Positions 26,047 to 33,967 of a stretch of 64,000 nt of DNA are shown piece after piece. Source of the stretch: Mesorhizobium qingshengii. GTDB lineage: Bacteria; Pseudomonadota; Alphaproteobacteria; Rhizobiales; Rhizobiaceae. The translations under genes were made by a program, and so were the position numbers. How positions within the stretch are numbered: the first letter of the stretch is position 1; each line of letters starts with the position of its first letter. The DNA lies in contig NZ_JAPFQA010000001.1 in the NCBI RefSeq assembly GCF_027563465.1, positions 62,001-126,000 of the forward strand, written 5' to 3'. The notes below the pieces were generated by a model. The model searched no databases. It saw only the letters and a list, made by a program, of their open reading frames with translations, and was not told the origin of the DNA.

Positions 26047-28125
26047 CTAAAGAAAGCCTCGGCGGATGCCGTACTGGCCGAGCTTGCGATAGAGCGTCGG
26101 CCGCGAAATGCCGAGCCTTAGCGCAACCTTGCTGAGATTGCCGCCCTCGGCGACAAGCGCATTCTTGATCGCCTGGCGTTCGGCATCCTCGAACGAGCAC
26201 ACCGGTGCTTCGAGCATGGCCGCGGGATGGTCGCCGTGCATGACCATGGCGTCGCGATTGCCCGCACTGATTTCTCCGGGAAGGTCCTGTAGTTCGATCG
26301 TGCCGCCGCGCGCCAGTATATGCAGGCGCTCCACCAGGTTCTTCAGTTCGCGCACATTTCCCGGCCAGCGATAGGCCAGCAGCGCGTCGAGCGCGTCGTT
26401 TGAAAACTCCAGCGGATCATTGCCTGCCAGCTTCGCGATCTGCCGGTTGAAATGCTCGATCAGCAACAGCACATCGTCGCCGCGCTCGCGCAGGGCCGGG
26501 ACATGGATCGAGACCGCGCCGATGCGGTAGTAGAGATCGCTGCGGAAGCGCCCGGCCGCGACTTCCTGCTTGAGGTCGCGATTGGTCGAGGCGACCAGTC
26601 GCACGTCCACCGGGCGGCCTCTCGAATCACCGATGCGGTGGACCACGCGCTCCTCCAGCACGCGCAACAGGAAGGGCTGGATCTCGAGCGGCAACTCGCC
26701 GATTTCGTCAAGGCTGAGCACGCCGCCATTGGCGAGTTCGAAGATGCCCGGCTTGCCGTCACGCGAAGCTCCGGTAAAGGCGCCGGCCACGTGGCCGAAC
26801 AATTCGCTGCCGAACAGTTCCTTGGTGATCGCGCCGCAGTTCATGGCGATGAACGGGTCGTTTTCGGTGCGCCGGCTGCCGGCGTGGACAAGCCGTGCAA
26901 ACAGCTCTTTTCCGACACCCGTCTCACCTTCTATCAGCAACGAGGTGACACCGTTCGACGCGGCCACCCGGGAGGCGACATCAATGGCGGCCAGCAATTT
27001 TTCGCTGTCGCCGACGATCATCGCCGCGGCTGTCCGCAGGTGTTTGTTCTCCTCCCGGCGTATCACCGTCACGCTCGAGACGGCCGGTACCGAGGGAAAC
27101 ACCAGTGCCGCGCCACGAAGATCGCCATCAAGCTTCAGCGGCGTGACATGACAGGATCGCAGATGCGCCGGCAGCGCGTTGGCGAGATCGGTGTCGGAGC
27201 CGGAGGCGGGCAGGTTCATGAGCCAACGACCGCGACCCGGTTCCATCGGGCCGTCCATCATTTCCGTCGCGTCGCCATTGGGCACGTTGTTGCAGAAGAT
27301 CGCGCGGCCACGATGATCGACGATCACCAACCCGTCTTTTCGGCGGTAGCTGGGTGCCGAGGAAATGAAGGCTTCGAGCAGGCGCGTGCGCTGCTCCTGT
27401 TGTTGCTCGGCGAGTGCCTTTTCAATCTGCCTGGCTGTGGCGGCGACGAGCGCCGTGTTGTGCGGCCGGAAGATCGGCGAATAGCCTGACAGGTCGACAA
27501 CGCCGATGATCTTGCCATCCAGCGGATCGCGGATCGGCGCGCCGGCGCAGGTCCAGGATTTGATGCCGGCGCAGAAATGTTCGGCCGCGTGGACGAAGAT
27601 CGGTTCGCCGGTCCACAGTGCCGTGCCTATGCCGTTGGTGCCAACGGCGTCCTCGTTCCATTTGCCGCCGATGCCCAGGTGAATGTCCATGCCGTCATGC
27701 AGGGTCTTCTTGTCGCCGATGGCGTCGATCAGCACGCCGTCGCTGTCGGCGAGCACCAGCATCGCTCCCGTGCCTTCCAGCAACTGGCCAAGAGACACGA
27801 ACGATCGCCGCGCCGCCGAAAGCAACTCGGCATTGGCGCGGGTCAGGTATTCGATCTCGTCACGATCGCTGCTCAACGGCGCTTCGATGCCTTGCGCGTT
27901 GATGCCGCCGGTGGCGCTGCGATACCAGGAATCGTGGATCAGCGAGCGGACATGGACCGGATCGCGAGCGCATGTCGGCTCGTCGGACAGAAAACTCTCC
28001 CAGGCGCGCATCGTGGCGCGCTCATCATAGTCGATCCCGTCCAGAACCAGCTGTCCGGTGGCCATCGACGCACGCGTCGGAAGAGCATCGGTTTTCATCG
28101 GATTGGGGCCGCTCGCATGTTTCAT
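26047..28125 (-). CDS. mimR: Sigma-54-dependent activator, AcoR/MimR type
   Basis: Bacterial enhancer-binding protein of 692 residues. A GAF-like sensor region at about 60-240 includes HLGIGGKWNEDAVGTNGIGT and FCAGIKSWTCAGAPI, typical of AcoR-type activators. The AAA+ domain has Walker A GETGVGKE at 400-407 and the sigma-54 contact loop GAFTGA at 448-453; a Fis-type helix-turn-helix (NLSKVALRLGISRPTLYRKL) ends the protein. It is convergent with the monooxygenase operon and is the obvious activator of its promoter at 16481. Homologous MimR controls mimABCD in mycobacteria. ATG 28125 has no strong ribosome site; ATG 28098 is an alternative. Confidence 0.92.
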   Translation of the reverse strand: MKHASGPNPMKTDALPTRASMATGQLVLDGIDYDERATMRAWESFLSDEPTCARDPVHVRSLIHDSWYRSATGGINAQGIEAPLSSDRDEIEYLTRANAELLSAARRSFVSLGQLLEGTGAMLVLADSDGVLIDAIGDKKTLHDGMDIHLGIGGKWNEDAVGTNGIGTALWTGEPIFVHAAEHFCAGIKSWTCAGAPIRDPLDGKIIGVVDLSGYSPIFRPHNTALVAATARQIEKALAEQQQEQRTRLLEAFISSAPSYRRKDGLVIVDHRGRAIFCNNVPNGDATEMMDGPMEPGRGRWLMNLPASGSDTDLANALPAHLRSCHVTPLKLDGDLRGAALVFPSVPAVSSVTVIRREENKHLRTAAAMIVGDSEKLLAAIDVASRVAASNGVTSLLIEGETGVGKELFARLVHAGSRRTENDPFIAMNCGAITKELFGSELFGHVAGAFTGASRDGKPGIFELANGGVLSLDEIGELPLEIQPFLLRVLEERVVHRIGDSRGRPVDVRLVASTNRDLKQEVAAGRFRSDLYYRIGAVSIHVPALRERGDDVLLLIEHFNRQIAKLAGNDPLEFSNDALDALLAYRWPGNVRELKNLVERLHILARGGTIELQDLPGEISAGNRDAMVMHGDHPAAMLEAPVCSFEDAERQAIKNALVAEGGNLSKVALRLGISRPTLYRKLGQYGIRRGFL

Positions 28126-28138
28126 TCAGTCATCACAG

Positions 28139-28152
28139 TACCTTTTGAGGTA
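28139..28152. promoter_or_regulatory. Palindrome upstream of the activator gene, TACCT-N4-AGGTA
   Basis: A perfect 5+4+5 inverted repeat, 14 bases before the ATG of the sigma-54 activator, on the gene's 5' side. Its position fits an autoregulatory or repressor site. Its arms differ from the TTAC-N4-GTAA repeats before the monooxygenase operon, so it may bind a different protein. Confidence 0.4.
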
Positions 28153-28211
28153 TGCCATTTCTGTATGCTGTCGCGGATTGGACGTGCAGAGCGACGCCCG
28201 AATGCCGGTCG

Positions 28212-28685
28212 TCAGGCGATGCCGAGTTTCGCACCGATGTCGGCTGCAAGCTGTTCTTCGGTATAGGTCGCGGTCAGCCGGGAGCCGTCCAGCCCGGCAA
28301 GCGCCTCGGCGATGGTTTCGTCGACCGGCGAGAAAAAGCCGTTCTGCTTCGTTGCCAGGACGAAGATCTGTTCTCCATTCCGGTTGCGGACATCGCCGAT
28401 GTGATGAAGCTGGCGGCCGGTGTTCTGGTCCTTGGAGATCACGCGGCCGTTCATGGTGACGCGGATGGACGGCTTGGGCTCAGTCGCAGGCGAGACGCTG
28501 CCGCCGACATGGATGATCAGTCCTTCAGCCTTCGGTTGCTGGCGTGGCTTCCTGGAAGCCGAATAGCCGCCGCCGCTGATCTGGTCGGCAAGCTGGACGA
28601 TAGTCGATCGGTTCTGCTCGATCAGCCTTTTGACCTGCATGTCCTCGCGCCGCGGGCCATCCCGCTTGGAGATGATCTCGACCAT
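28212..28685 (-). CDS. Hypothetical protein, 157 residues
   Basis: Basic soluble protein with no signal peptide. The N-terminal 60 residues are helical and charged (VEIISKRDGPRRED, QVKRLIEQNRSTIVQLADQI), then comes a Gly/Ser/Lys-rich linker (GGGYSASRKPRQQPK). The C-terminal half holds a beta-like segment (IRVTMNGRVISKDQNTGRQL) and an acidic helical end. ATG 28685 follows GGGAGG by 5 bases; the frame is open to 28805, but the extra part is not protein-like. I do not recognise the family. It is transcribed in the same direction as the sigma-54 activator, 86 bases upstream of it. Confidence 0.65.
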   Translation of the reverse strand: MVEIISKRDGPRREDMQVKRLIEQNRSTIVQLADQISGGGYSASRKPRQQPKAEGLIIHVGGSVSPATEPKPSIRVTMNGRVISKDQNTGRQLHHIGDVRNRNGEQIFVLATKQNGFFSPVDETIAEALAGLDGSRLTATYTEEQLAADIGAKLGIA

Positions 28686-29148
28686 GAATCCTCCCAGATT
28701 CGCTCGGCTGTGCCGAGGGTACGGCTCATTTATTGTTCTTATGCGGTGAACCCTACACTGCCTCTGTGAGGTTCGCCATACCCATTGGATAGCGCCAAAA
28801 TTCACGTCGCTGGTAGCAGGTGGCTGCTACACGGATTTTCGGCGCTCGGGCGTCCGAGCAATGCCGGAGGGGCAGGCTGCCTTGCTTTGACATCAGCCAG
28901 AGAGCGCGATCCAGTTCATGGGACTCCCCCGGAAATCGCAACCGCGATCCCCTCGTTGACCGCCTCAAAGGCGCTGCCGCCATGCCACGATCAGATCAGC
29001 AGCGGGCCCTTCATACTGAAGTGGCCTTTCCATTCGGATGGCCGCCCATCAGCGAATGTCACTATTGGTGGTTCGATATGGGTCGGCCATCGGTGGCGGG
29101 ACGCACTTGATCTTTCGCTGCGCAATATTTCGCAAGGAGACATCGATC
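28686..29148. other. 463-base stretch without a supported gene
   Basis: It lies between two minus-strand genes. A 42-codon plus-strand frame starting at ATG 28981 (containing EVAFPFGWPPISECHYWWFD) has a protein-like composition but no ribosome site or recognisable family, so it may be the end of a decayed gene. The promoter of the 28685 gene must lie near 28690-28760. Nothing else stands out. Confidence 0.3.
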
Positions 29149-29610
29149 CTACGCGCCGCTTCGCGCCAGGCCGGAAGGTTGGGGTGGTGGCAGCCTGCCT
29201 AGGAAATCCTGGGGCGTTAGTGTGACGTCGGCCAGCGTGTAACGGTCAAGGACGCTCTGGAAGGAGGCCATCGCTTCGCCAAACATGCTCGAAAGCTTGC
29301 AGGAGTGGGTGAGCACGCATTGGTTTCCGGTGGCAAAGCACTCTACAACCGCGAAATCCGGCTCCGTCAGCCGTATGACATCGCCGATCCGGATCATCTC
29401 GGGCCGGAGCCCCAGAACAAGGCCGCCGGAACGGCCCCGGATTGCTTTCAGGTAGCCGCTACGCGTCAGTGTATTGGCGACCTTGTTGAGGTGTGTTTTC
29501 GACACCCCGAAGGTGCGTGCAGTCTCCTCGATCGTGATCAGGCGGTCGCCAGCTGAGGCCGCGTACATCAGCATCCTCAAGGCATAGTCCGAGAAGTTGG
29601 TCAGCCTCAC
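29149..29610 (-). CDS. nsrR: NsrR-type Rrf2 family regulator
   Basis: Nitric-oxide-sensing repressor of 153 residues. It begins RLTNFSDYALRMLMYAA, the hallmark of NsrR, with the winged helix-turn-helix recognition region TFGVSKTHLNKVANTL. The Fe-S ligands are the three cysteines in CFATGNQCVLTHSC, spaced C-x6-C-x5-C. NO damages the cluster and releases DNA (established for NsrR). GTG 29610 has AAGGA about 8 bases upstream. It lies 61 bases after the haemoglobin gene on the same strand, so the two likely form an autoregulated operon under the palindrome at 30339. Confidence 0.88.
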   Translation of the reverse strand: MRLTNFSDYALRMLMYAASAGDRLITIEETARTFGVSKTHLNKVANTLTRSGYLKAIRGRSGGLVLGLRPEMIRIGDVIRLTEPDFAVVECFATGNQCVLTHSCKLSSMFGEAMASFQSVLDRYTLADVTLTPQDFLGRLPPPQPSGLARSGA

Positions 29611-29671
29611 GGGCGGTTCCTTTCTTGGATCGGCGTGCCGCTATGGGAACCTCTTGCAAACCTATTCGGCC

Positions 29672-30136
29672 TCACAGGTCTTTCTCGGCAATCGGCTCGA
29701 TGCCAATCGTGGTCTCGCCACGGTTGAAGGCGACCGCAAGACGAAAGCTGTGAGCGATGCGCAGCGCGCGGTCCATGAAAAGCGCCGCCACCTCGGGCGG
29801 GCAGATGCGGCGCACCGTGGCGCGAAACAATTTCAACCAACGCCGGAAATGCACCTCGCCAAGGCCGGCTATCGTCAGATGTGGCGGCAGGGGCCGGCCT
29901 TCATATCGGGTCGTTCGCAGAAGTGTCGCGGACCAGAAGTCACACATCTTTGCCAGATGACGCGGCCACTCGTCGGGCTGTATCTTCTGGTGGAAGATGG
30001 GGCCGAGAAGCTCATCGCGGCGAATTTCATCATAGAAGCCGTGAACCACACCATGGATCATGGTCTCGTCAAGCACGTCCGGCAACGGGACTCCGTCCAG
30101 GACAATGGTGCTCTTGCTGCGGTGGTTTCCGCTCAT
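29672..30136 (-). CDS. Group III truncated haemoglobin
   Basis: Haem-binding 2-over-2 globin of 154 residues. The family pattern is clear: VVHGFYDEIRRDELLGPIF, then HLAKMCDFWSATLLRT with the probable E-helix, and EVHFRRWLKLFRATV where the F-helix proximal His lies (VHF). Group III globins are linked to NO or nitrosative stress in several bacteria; the adjoining nsrR gene and NsrR-like box support NO detoxification or sensing here. ATG 30136 has AGGAG 6 bases upstream; the frame extends to 30223 without family support. Confidence 0.85.
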   Translation of the reverse strand: MSGNHRSKSTIVLDGVPLPDVLDETMIHGVVHGFYDEIRRDELLGPIFHQKIQPDEWPRHLAKMCDFWSATLLRTTRYEGRPLPPHLTIAGLGEVHFRRWLKLFRATVRRICPPEVAALFMDRALRIAHSFRLAVAFNRGETTIGIEPIAEKDL

Positions 30137-30338
30137 ATGCGCTCCTGGTTCACAAGGCCGAGGCGGCGTTTGGTGTCTTTGCTCGCGCACACGGCGCTCG
30201 GTCGAGCGGCCGATACGAAGCATCGCCTCGCCCCTCGAGTCGAAAATGCGCAGACGCTGTGTCCTGCGATGGCGATCGATGGGTTTGCGTTGCCCGCCAT
30301 GTCCTAGCGTGGAATGGACCCAGCATCTTCGTAAAAAG

Positions 30339-30355
30339 ATACATTGTCAATGTAT
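30339..30355. promoter_or_regulatory. NsrR box, perfect 17-base inverted repeat ATACATTG-T-CAATGTAT
   Basis: An 8-1-8 palindrome matching the general shape of the NsrR motif (AT-rich half sites around one central base). On the minus strand it contains a TTGACA -35-like hexamer (30350-30345), so bound NsrR would cover the promoter. It lies about 200 bases upstream of the haemoglobin gene, which with nsrR is the likely target, and downstream of cbpM. Confidence 0.75.
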
Positions 30356-30406
30356 GTTATGTATATGCGGCGACCATGGAGCCCGGGGACGCGGCGGCGT
30401 GCACGA

Positions 30407-30760
30407 TCATGTCTCCTCACTGCCGGGCGCGAGGCTGCCGCTATCCCGCTCCATCGCAGCGATGATTGCGGCCTGAACGGACTTGTCCTGCGTCGTCACG
30501 GCCGCGCTCAGTGCTCGCAGGCGCTGCCGCGTTTCGTGGAGCTGATCGATCAGCGACAGTATGACCGGCAGCGTGTCGGCATCGATCTCCAATTCATAGC
30601 GAAGCGTGCAGATCAGACGGACGCGTGCGAATTCCATGTCGTTGAAAACCATGGTCCCCTCATCCTGCCGCGGCACGACAAGTTCGTCCCGGATCCAGGA
30701 CTCGAGATCGCTGCGCTGGAGAGCGGTTATCCGCTCGACAAGGTCATCGATGCTCATCAT
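30407..30760 (-). CDS. cbpM: Chaperone modulator CbpM
   Basis: A 117-residue MerR-like single-domain protein that binds and restrains the J-domain of CbpA (established in Escherichia coli). Family features are the N-terminal MMSIDDLVERI, LESWIRDELVVP, and FARVRLICTLRYELEIDADTL, with LSLIDQLHETRQRL in the C-terminal helix. Its ATG overlaps the stop of cbpA (ATGA), the usual gene order. A second ATG one codon later is equally possible. Confidence 0.88.
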   Translation of the reverse strand: MMSIDDLVERITALQRSDLESWIRDELVVPRQDEGTMVFNDMEFARVRLICTLRYELEIDADTLPVILSLIDQLHETRQRLRALSAAVTTQDKSVQAAIIAAMERDSGSLAPGSEET

Positions 30761-31674
30761 GCCAGCATCTCCCTGCGGGGGTGATCGGGATGTTTCGGCT
30801 GCCAGCTTTCGAGGAACGCGACCAGTTCGTGCTCTTCGGCCGAGGGCAGAACAGCCTTCAGGGTGATCAACTGGTGTCCGCGTTGTCCGGTCTTGCGGTT
30901 CCGAATGCCCTTGTCGCGCAGTCGCAGCGTCTGGCCGGTGTTCGACCCCTTCGGGATGGTCATCGTGACAGGACCGCTTATGGTCGGAACCTCGATGCGC
31001 GCGCCCAGCATCGCCTCCTTCAGGGTAACGGGAACCTCGACATGAATGTTGTCGTCCTTGCGATGGAAGAACGGATGCGGCTCGACATGCAGTTCAACGT
31101 AAGCGTCTCCCGCCATTCCACCGCCGAATCCGGGCATGCCCTGGCCCTTCAGTCGCAGCATTTGCCGGTCCTCTGCTCCTTCGGGGATTGTCACCTGTAG
31201 CGTCTTGCCTTCAGGCAGCGTGATCGTGCGCTGGGCGCCATTGACCGCTTCCATGAATTCCACCGGCAGCACGTAGCTCACATCCTGGCCGCGCGCCTGA
31301 AAGGTTTCGTGCCCCCGCTGACCGCCGCCTGCAAACGCCCGCCTGAGGAATTCTTCCAGATCCTCGTTGCTGGCGAACCCTTCGTTGGCTGCGTGCGAGG
31401 CGTTTACACCGCCGTCGGCGAAGTCGCGATAGAACCGCTCCCGTGGCCGTTCCGCTCCGGCGGCGTCAATCTCGCCCGCGTCGAAGCGGCGCCGCTTCTC
31501 CTTGTCCTTGAGCAGATCGTTGGCCGCGGAAATGTCCTTGAACTTCCCTTCCGCTGCCTTGTCGTCCGGATGCAGGTCGGGGTGGAACTTGCGCGCCAGT
31601 TTCTTGAACGCCTCCTTGATCTCCTTGTCGGTGGCGGTGCGGGTTACGCCGAGCGTCTCGTAAGGGTCTTTCAT
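30757..31674 (-). CDS. cbpA: DnaJ-like co-chaperone CbpA
   Basis: A 305-residue class II J-protein. The N-terminal J-domain has the His31-Pro-Asp motif that stimulates DnaK ATPase; a Gly/Phe-poor linker follows, then two beta-sandwich substrate-binding domains (VTIPEGAEDRQMLRLKGQG, then TIPKGSNTGQTLRLRDKG). The Cys-rich zinc finger of DnaJ is absent, as in CbpA. It is coupled to cbpM, which follows on the same strand. Confidence 0.92.
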   Translation of the reverse strand: MKDPYETLGVTRTATDKEIKEAFKKLARKFHPDLHPDDKAAEGKFKDISAANDLLKDKEKRRRFDAGEIDAAGAERPRERFYRDFADGGVNASHAANEGFASNEDLEEFLRRAFAGGGQRGHETFQARGQDVSYVLPVEFMEAVNGAQRTITLPEGKTLQVTIPEGAEDRQMLRLKGQGMPGFGGGMAGDAYVELHVEPHPFFHRKDDNIHVEVPVTLKEAMLGARIEVPTISGPVTMTIPKGSNTGQTLRLRDKGIRNRKTGQRGHQLITLKAVLPSAEEHELVAFLESWQPKHPDHPRREMLA

Positions 31675-31773
31675 TCACCTGATCCCATCGCAATCTCCCC
31701 GCTCGGCATCGGCAGGCGTCACGCGCTGCTTTTCTTCACGCGATGCCGGACAGCTCCTGAAGCGCATGCCGAC

Positions 31774-32904
31774 CTACGCCTGAAGAATGACGTGCTCCAC
31801 CGGGCGGCGGAGCGATCTGGGCAACTCGGGACCATAGCCGAACCTCATCACGAGATCCGGTCGACGGCCACCGATGCCCAGATAGGTTGCGAATTGGCCT
31901 CGCACGGCGGGAACCTCGACCGGTTGATTGATGAAAGCATGCCGGAGTTGGAGAGCCGTCGCCTGGAGGGCGAAGCGCTGGCAGCAACGGCCGGCTTCGG
32001 CCCAATAGGCTGGTTCATTCTTGTCGGAGACGAATACGGCAACACCAGCCGAACTCCTGAGCTGGCTCTCGTATTTCCTGTTCTCGGCGCCCTTGGTGAA
32101 CACTCGGCTGAATATCAAGCGGCCGATCCAACCTGGCAGGACTGGACTGCCGGAGGATTTCGAAAACAGGCCGTCTCGCGTCGAAAGGGCTTCGCCATAG
32201 CTGAATCGTATCCACGATTCCAATTCCTCTACGAACGCGACATCGTCCAACTGCGCACTGTTGCCTGCGACGAGATAGGAGAGGATGTCTTCACGTTGCT
32301 GTCGTTCGGTGAAAAGCAGCATCCGCACGCCGTCGCCGTTCCCGGCAGCTTCCAGAAGCCGCAAATGCTCGGGCGGGACAGACCGCCCATCATAGCGAGA
32401 GCGCGTCGATTGACGATGCGGGATAGCGTCGAACAGGTCCGTCCGTTCGGGCGGCGCGGCCTCCAGGTCGACCCGTATTCCGGGCGCACCCGGGTCGTAG
32501 CTCGGAACCGCCCTAAGTCCGAACGCGCGAGCCGCTTGAACCATGTTCTCGACGGCGCAGCCGAGGCTGGCGAACACGTGATGGTCATCGGGATCGACGG
32601 CGGGCAAGCGGCGACCGGGATCGGGCAGCACAAGGACGGAATGGTCCGAGAGCCGGAATTGCCAGGGCTGGGTGTTGTGGCTGTTTGCCGCCAGGGTGGC
32701 GTAACGGACAAGTTCTCGTCGGGCCGATGACAGTGGCAGATCGGTGCTGTCGCTATGGCGCCACGTGGCGTTGATAGCGTCCTCATAACCGGAACGACCC
32801 CGGGCGTTCATGACAAGCGCTGATCCGCCGCCAATCGCGACAAGCCCTCCTCCGACGGCAAGCGCGGCCAACAACCGGCGACGGCCTTGATGAACCTCAG
32901 ACAT
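31774..32904 (-). CDS. Nitroreductase-family (Acg-like) protein with Tat-like leader
   Basis: A 376-residue flavin-reductase-fold protein of the Acg/twin-arginine nitroreductase group. The leader has an Arg-rich stretch (GRRRLLAALAVGGGLVAIGG) resembling a Tat signal or membrane anchor, followed by LAANSHNTQPWQFRL, the typical N-terminal FMN-fold motif, and AYWAEAGRCCQRFALQATAL. Members of this group can store or sequester flavin, and some are hypoxia- or NO-induced (known for mycobacterial Acg). It lies 99 bases upstream of cbpA in the same direction, near NO-response genes, which fits a stress role (inference). Confidence 0.78.
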   Translation of the reverse strand: MSEVHQGRRRLLAALAVGGGLVAIGGGSALVMNARGRSGYEDAINATWRHSDSTDLPLSSARRELVRYATLAANSHNTQPWQFRLSDHSVLVLPDPGRRLPAVDPDDHHVFASLGCAVENMVQAARAFGLRAVPSYDPGAPGIRVDLEAAPPERTDLFDAIPHRQSTRSRYDGRSVPPEHLRLLEAAGNGDGVRMLLFTERQQREDILSYLVAGNSAQLDDVAFVEELESWIRFSYGEALSTRDGLFSKSSGSPVLPGWIGRLIFSRVFTKGAENRKYESQLRSSAGVAVFVSDKNEPAYWAEAGRCCQRFALQATALQLRHAFINQPVEVPAVRGQFATYLGIGGRRPDLVMRFGYGPELPRSLRRPVEHVILQA

Positions 32905-33185
32905 GATGGCTGCATATTACAACCGGGGCCCGCCTGGCTTTGATCTGAGTCATTCCTGCCAGTGGCGTGGCCTCGACTTTGCGTCCTCGTTGGGCGCGCG
33001 ACCCTACACGCCCAGCAACTGCAATAGCTCGTTCTGCGTCGATGTCTCGAACAACTCGCGCAGCAGATCGCTGTCGCGGAAGCGGCCATCGCGGTTCTTA
33101 GGTGGGTTCGCTCACGCCTGTTTCACTCGCTGCTCGAGGGGCTGTGAAGAGACAGGGGAGGGCCAAACCCTGATTCCTGCATCCA
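32905..33185. other. Intergenic stretch with a possible gene remnant
   Basis: On the minus strand an open segment from 33111 to the TAG at 33004 reads like the C-terminal end of a protein (DSDLLRELFETSTQNELLQL) but begins right after a stop and has no start codon, so it is probably the tail of a decayed gene. The rest of the interval shows no gene. Confidence 0.3.
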
Positions 33186-33959
33186 TCAGCCTGCCATCCA
33201 GCCGCCATCCACCATCAGGTTGATGCCGGTGACATAGCTTGCCATGTCGCTGGCGAGGAACAGGGCAGCGCCCGCGACGTCGCTCGGGGCACCTAGCCTT
33301 GGCCACGGCGTGCGCCGGCGTGAATAGTCGAGCGCGTCGGGATCGTTGGCCACGCCCGGCTTACCGGTGATGATCTTGCCGGGCGCGATGGCATTGCAAA
33401 CGATCAGGTCGTCGGCATGGTCGACGGCGATCTGCCGCGTCATCTGCACGATGCCGCCCTTGCTCACCGAATAGGGAAAATCGCCAGGGCAAGCGACCAT
33501 GCCGTGCTGGGAGGAAATGTTGATGATGCGGCCGCGCACGTCGTTGAGTGGCGCTTGGATCCGCATCTGCATCACCGCCCGTTTGCAGCAGTAGAAGAAG
33601 CCGGTCAGGTTGACGCCGATGACGCGGCTCCATTGCTCGGGCGATGTCTCGATCAGGTTGGTGCTGGTATAGATCGCCGCGTTGTTGACCATCACATCGA
33701 GCCGCCCGAAGCGTGCGACAGTCGCCGCGACCAGCGCATCGACCGCATTCCACTGCGCAATATCGGTTTTGATATACATCGCCGTTCCGCTGGCCTGCTC
33801 GATCAGGGTGGCGGTACTCTCGCCCCCCTCGATCGGCGGTTCGGCCGTATCGGCGATGACGACGCTGGCGCCTTCCGCCGCGAGCTTCAAGGCGATCGCG
33901 CGGCCGATGCCGGAGCTTGCTCCGGTGACGATCGCGACCTTGTCGGTGAGCAGTGGCAT
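33186..33959 (-). CDS. SDR family oxidoreductase
   Basis: Classical short-chain dehydrogenase, 257 residues: cofactor motif TGASSGIGRA, VNNAAIY, catalytic Ser in INISSQHG and the YSVSK Tyr-x3-Lys. The Asp in VVIADTAE at the end of beta-2 suggests NAD preference. It is the last gene of the six-gene minus operon starting with the MFS permease, 8 bases after the dihydroorotase-like gene. The substrate is probably a hydroxy or keto intermediate of the pathway, otherwise unknown. Confidence 0.85.
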   Translation of the reverse strand: MPLLTDKVAIVTGASSGIGRAIALKLAAEGASVVIADTAEPPIEGGESTATLIEQASGTAMYIKTDIAQWNAVDALVAATVARFGRLDVMVNNAAIYTSTNLIETSPEQWSRVIGVNLTGFFYCCKRAVMQMRIQAPLNDVRGRIINISSQHGMVACPGDFPYSVSKGGIVQMTRQIAVDHADDLIVCNAIAPGKIITGKPGVANDPDALDYSRRRTPWPRLGAPSDVAGAALFLASDMASYVTGINLMVDGGWMAG

Positions 33960-33967
33960 ATTATCCT

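Noticed and set aside
25826..26200. A 124-codon minus-strand frame crossing the end of the activator gene
   Set aside because: It overlaps the activator's Fis domain in another frame and spans a terminator.
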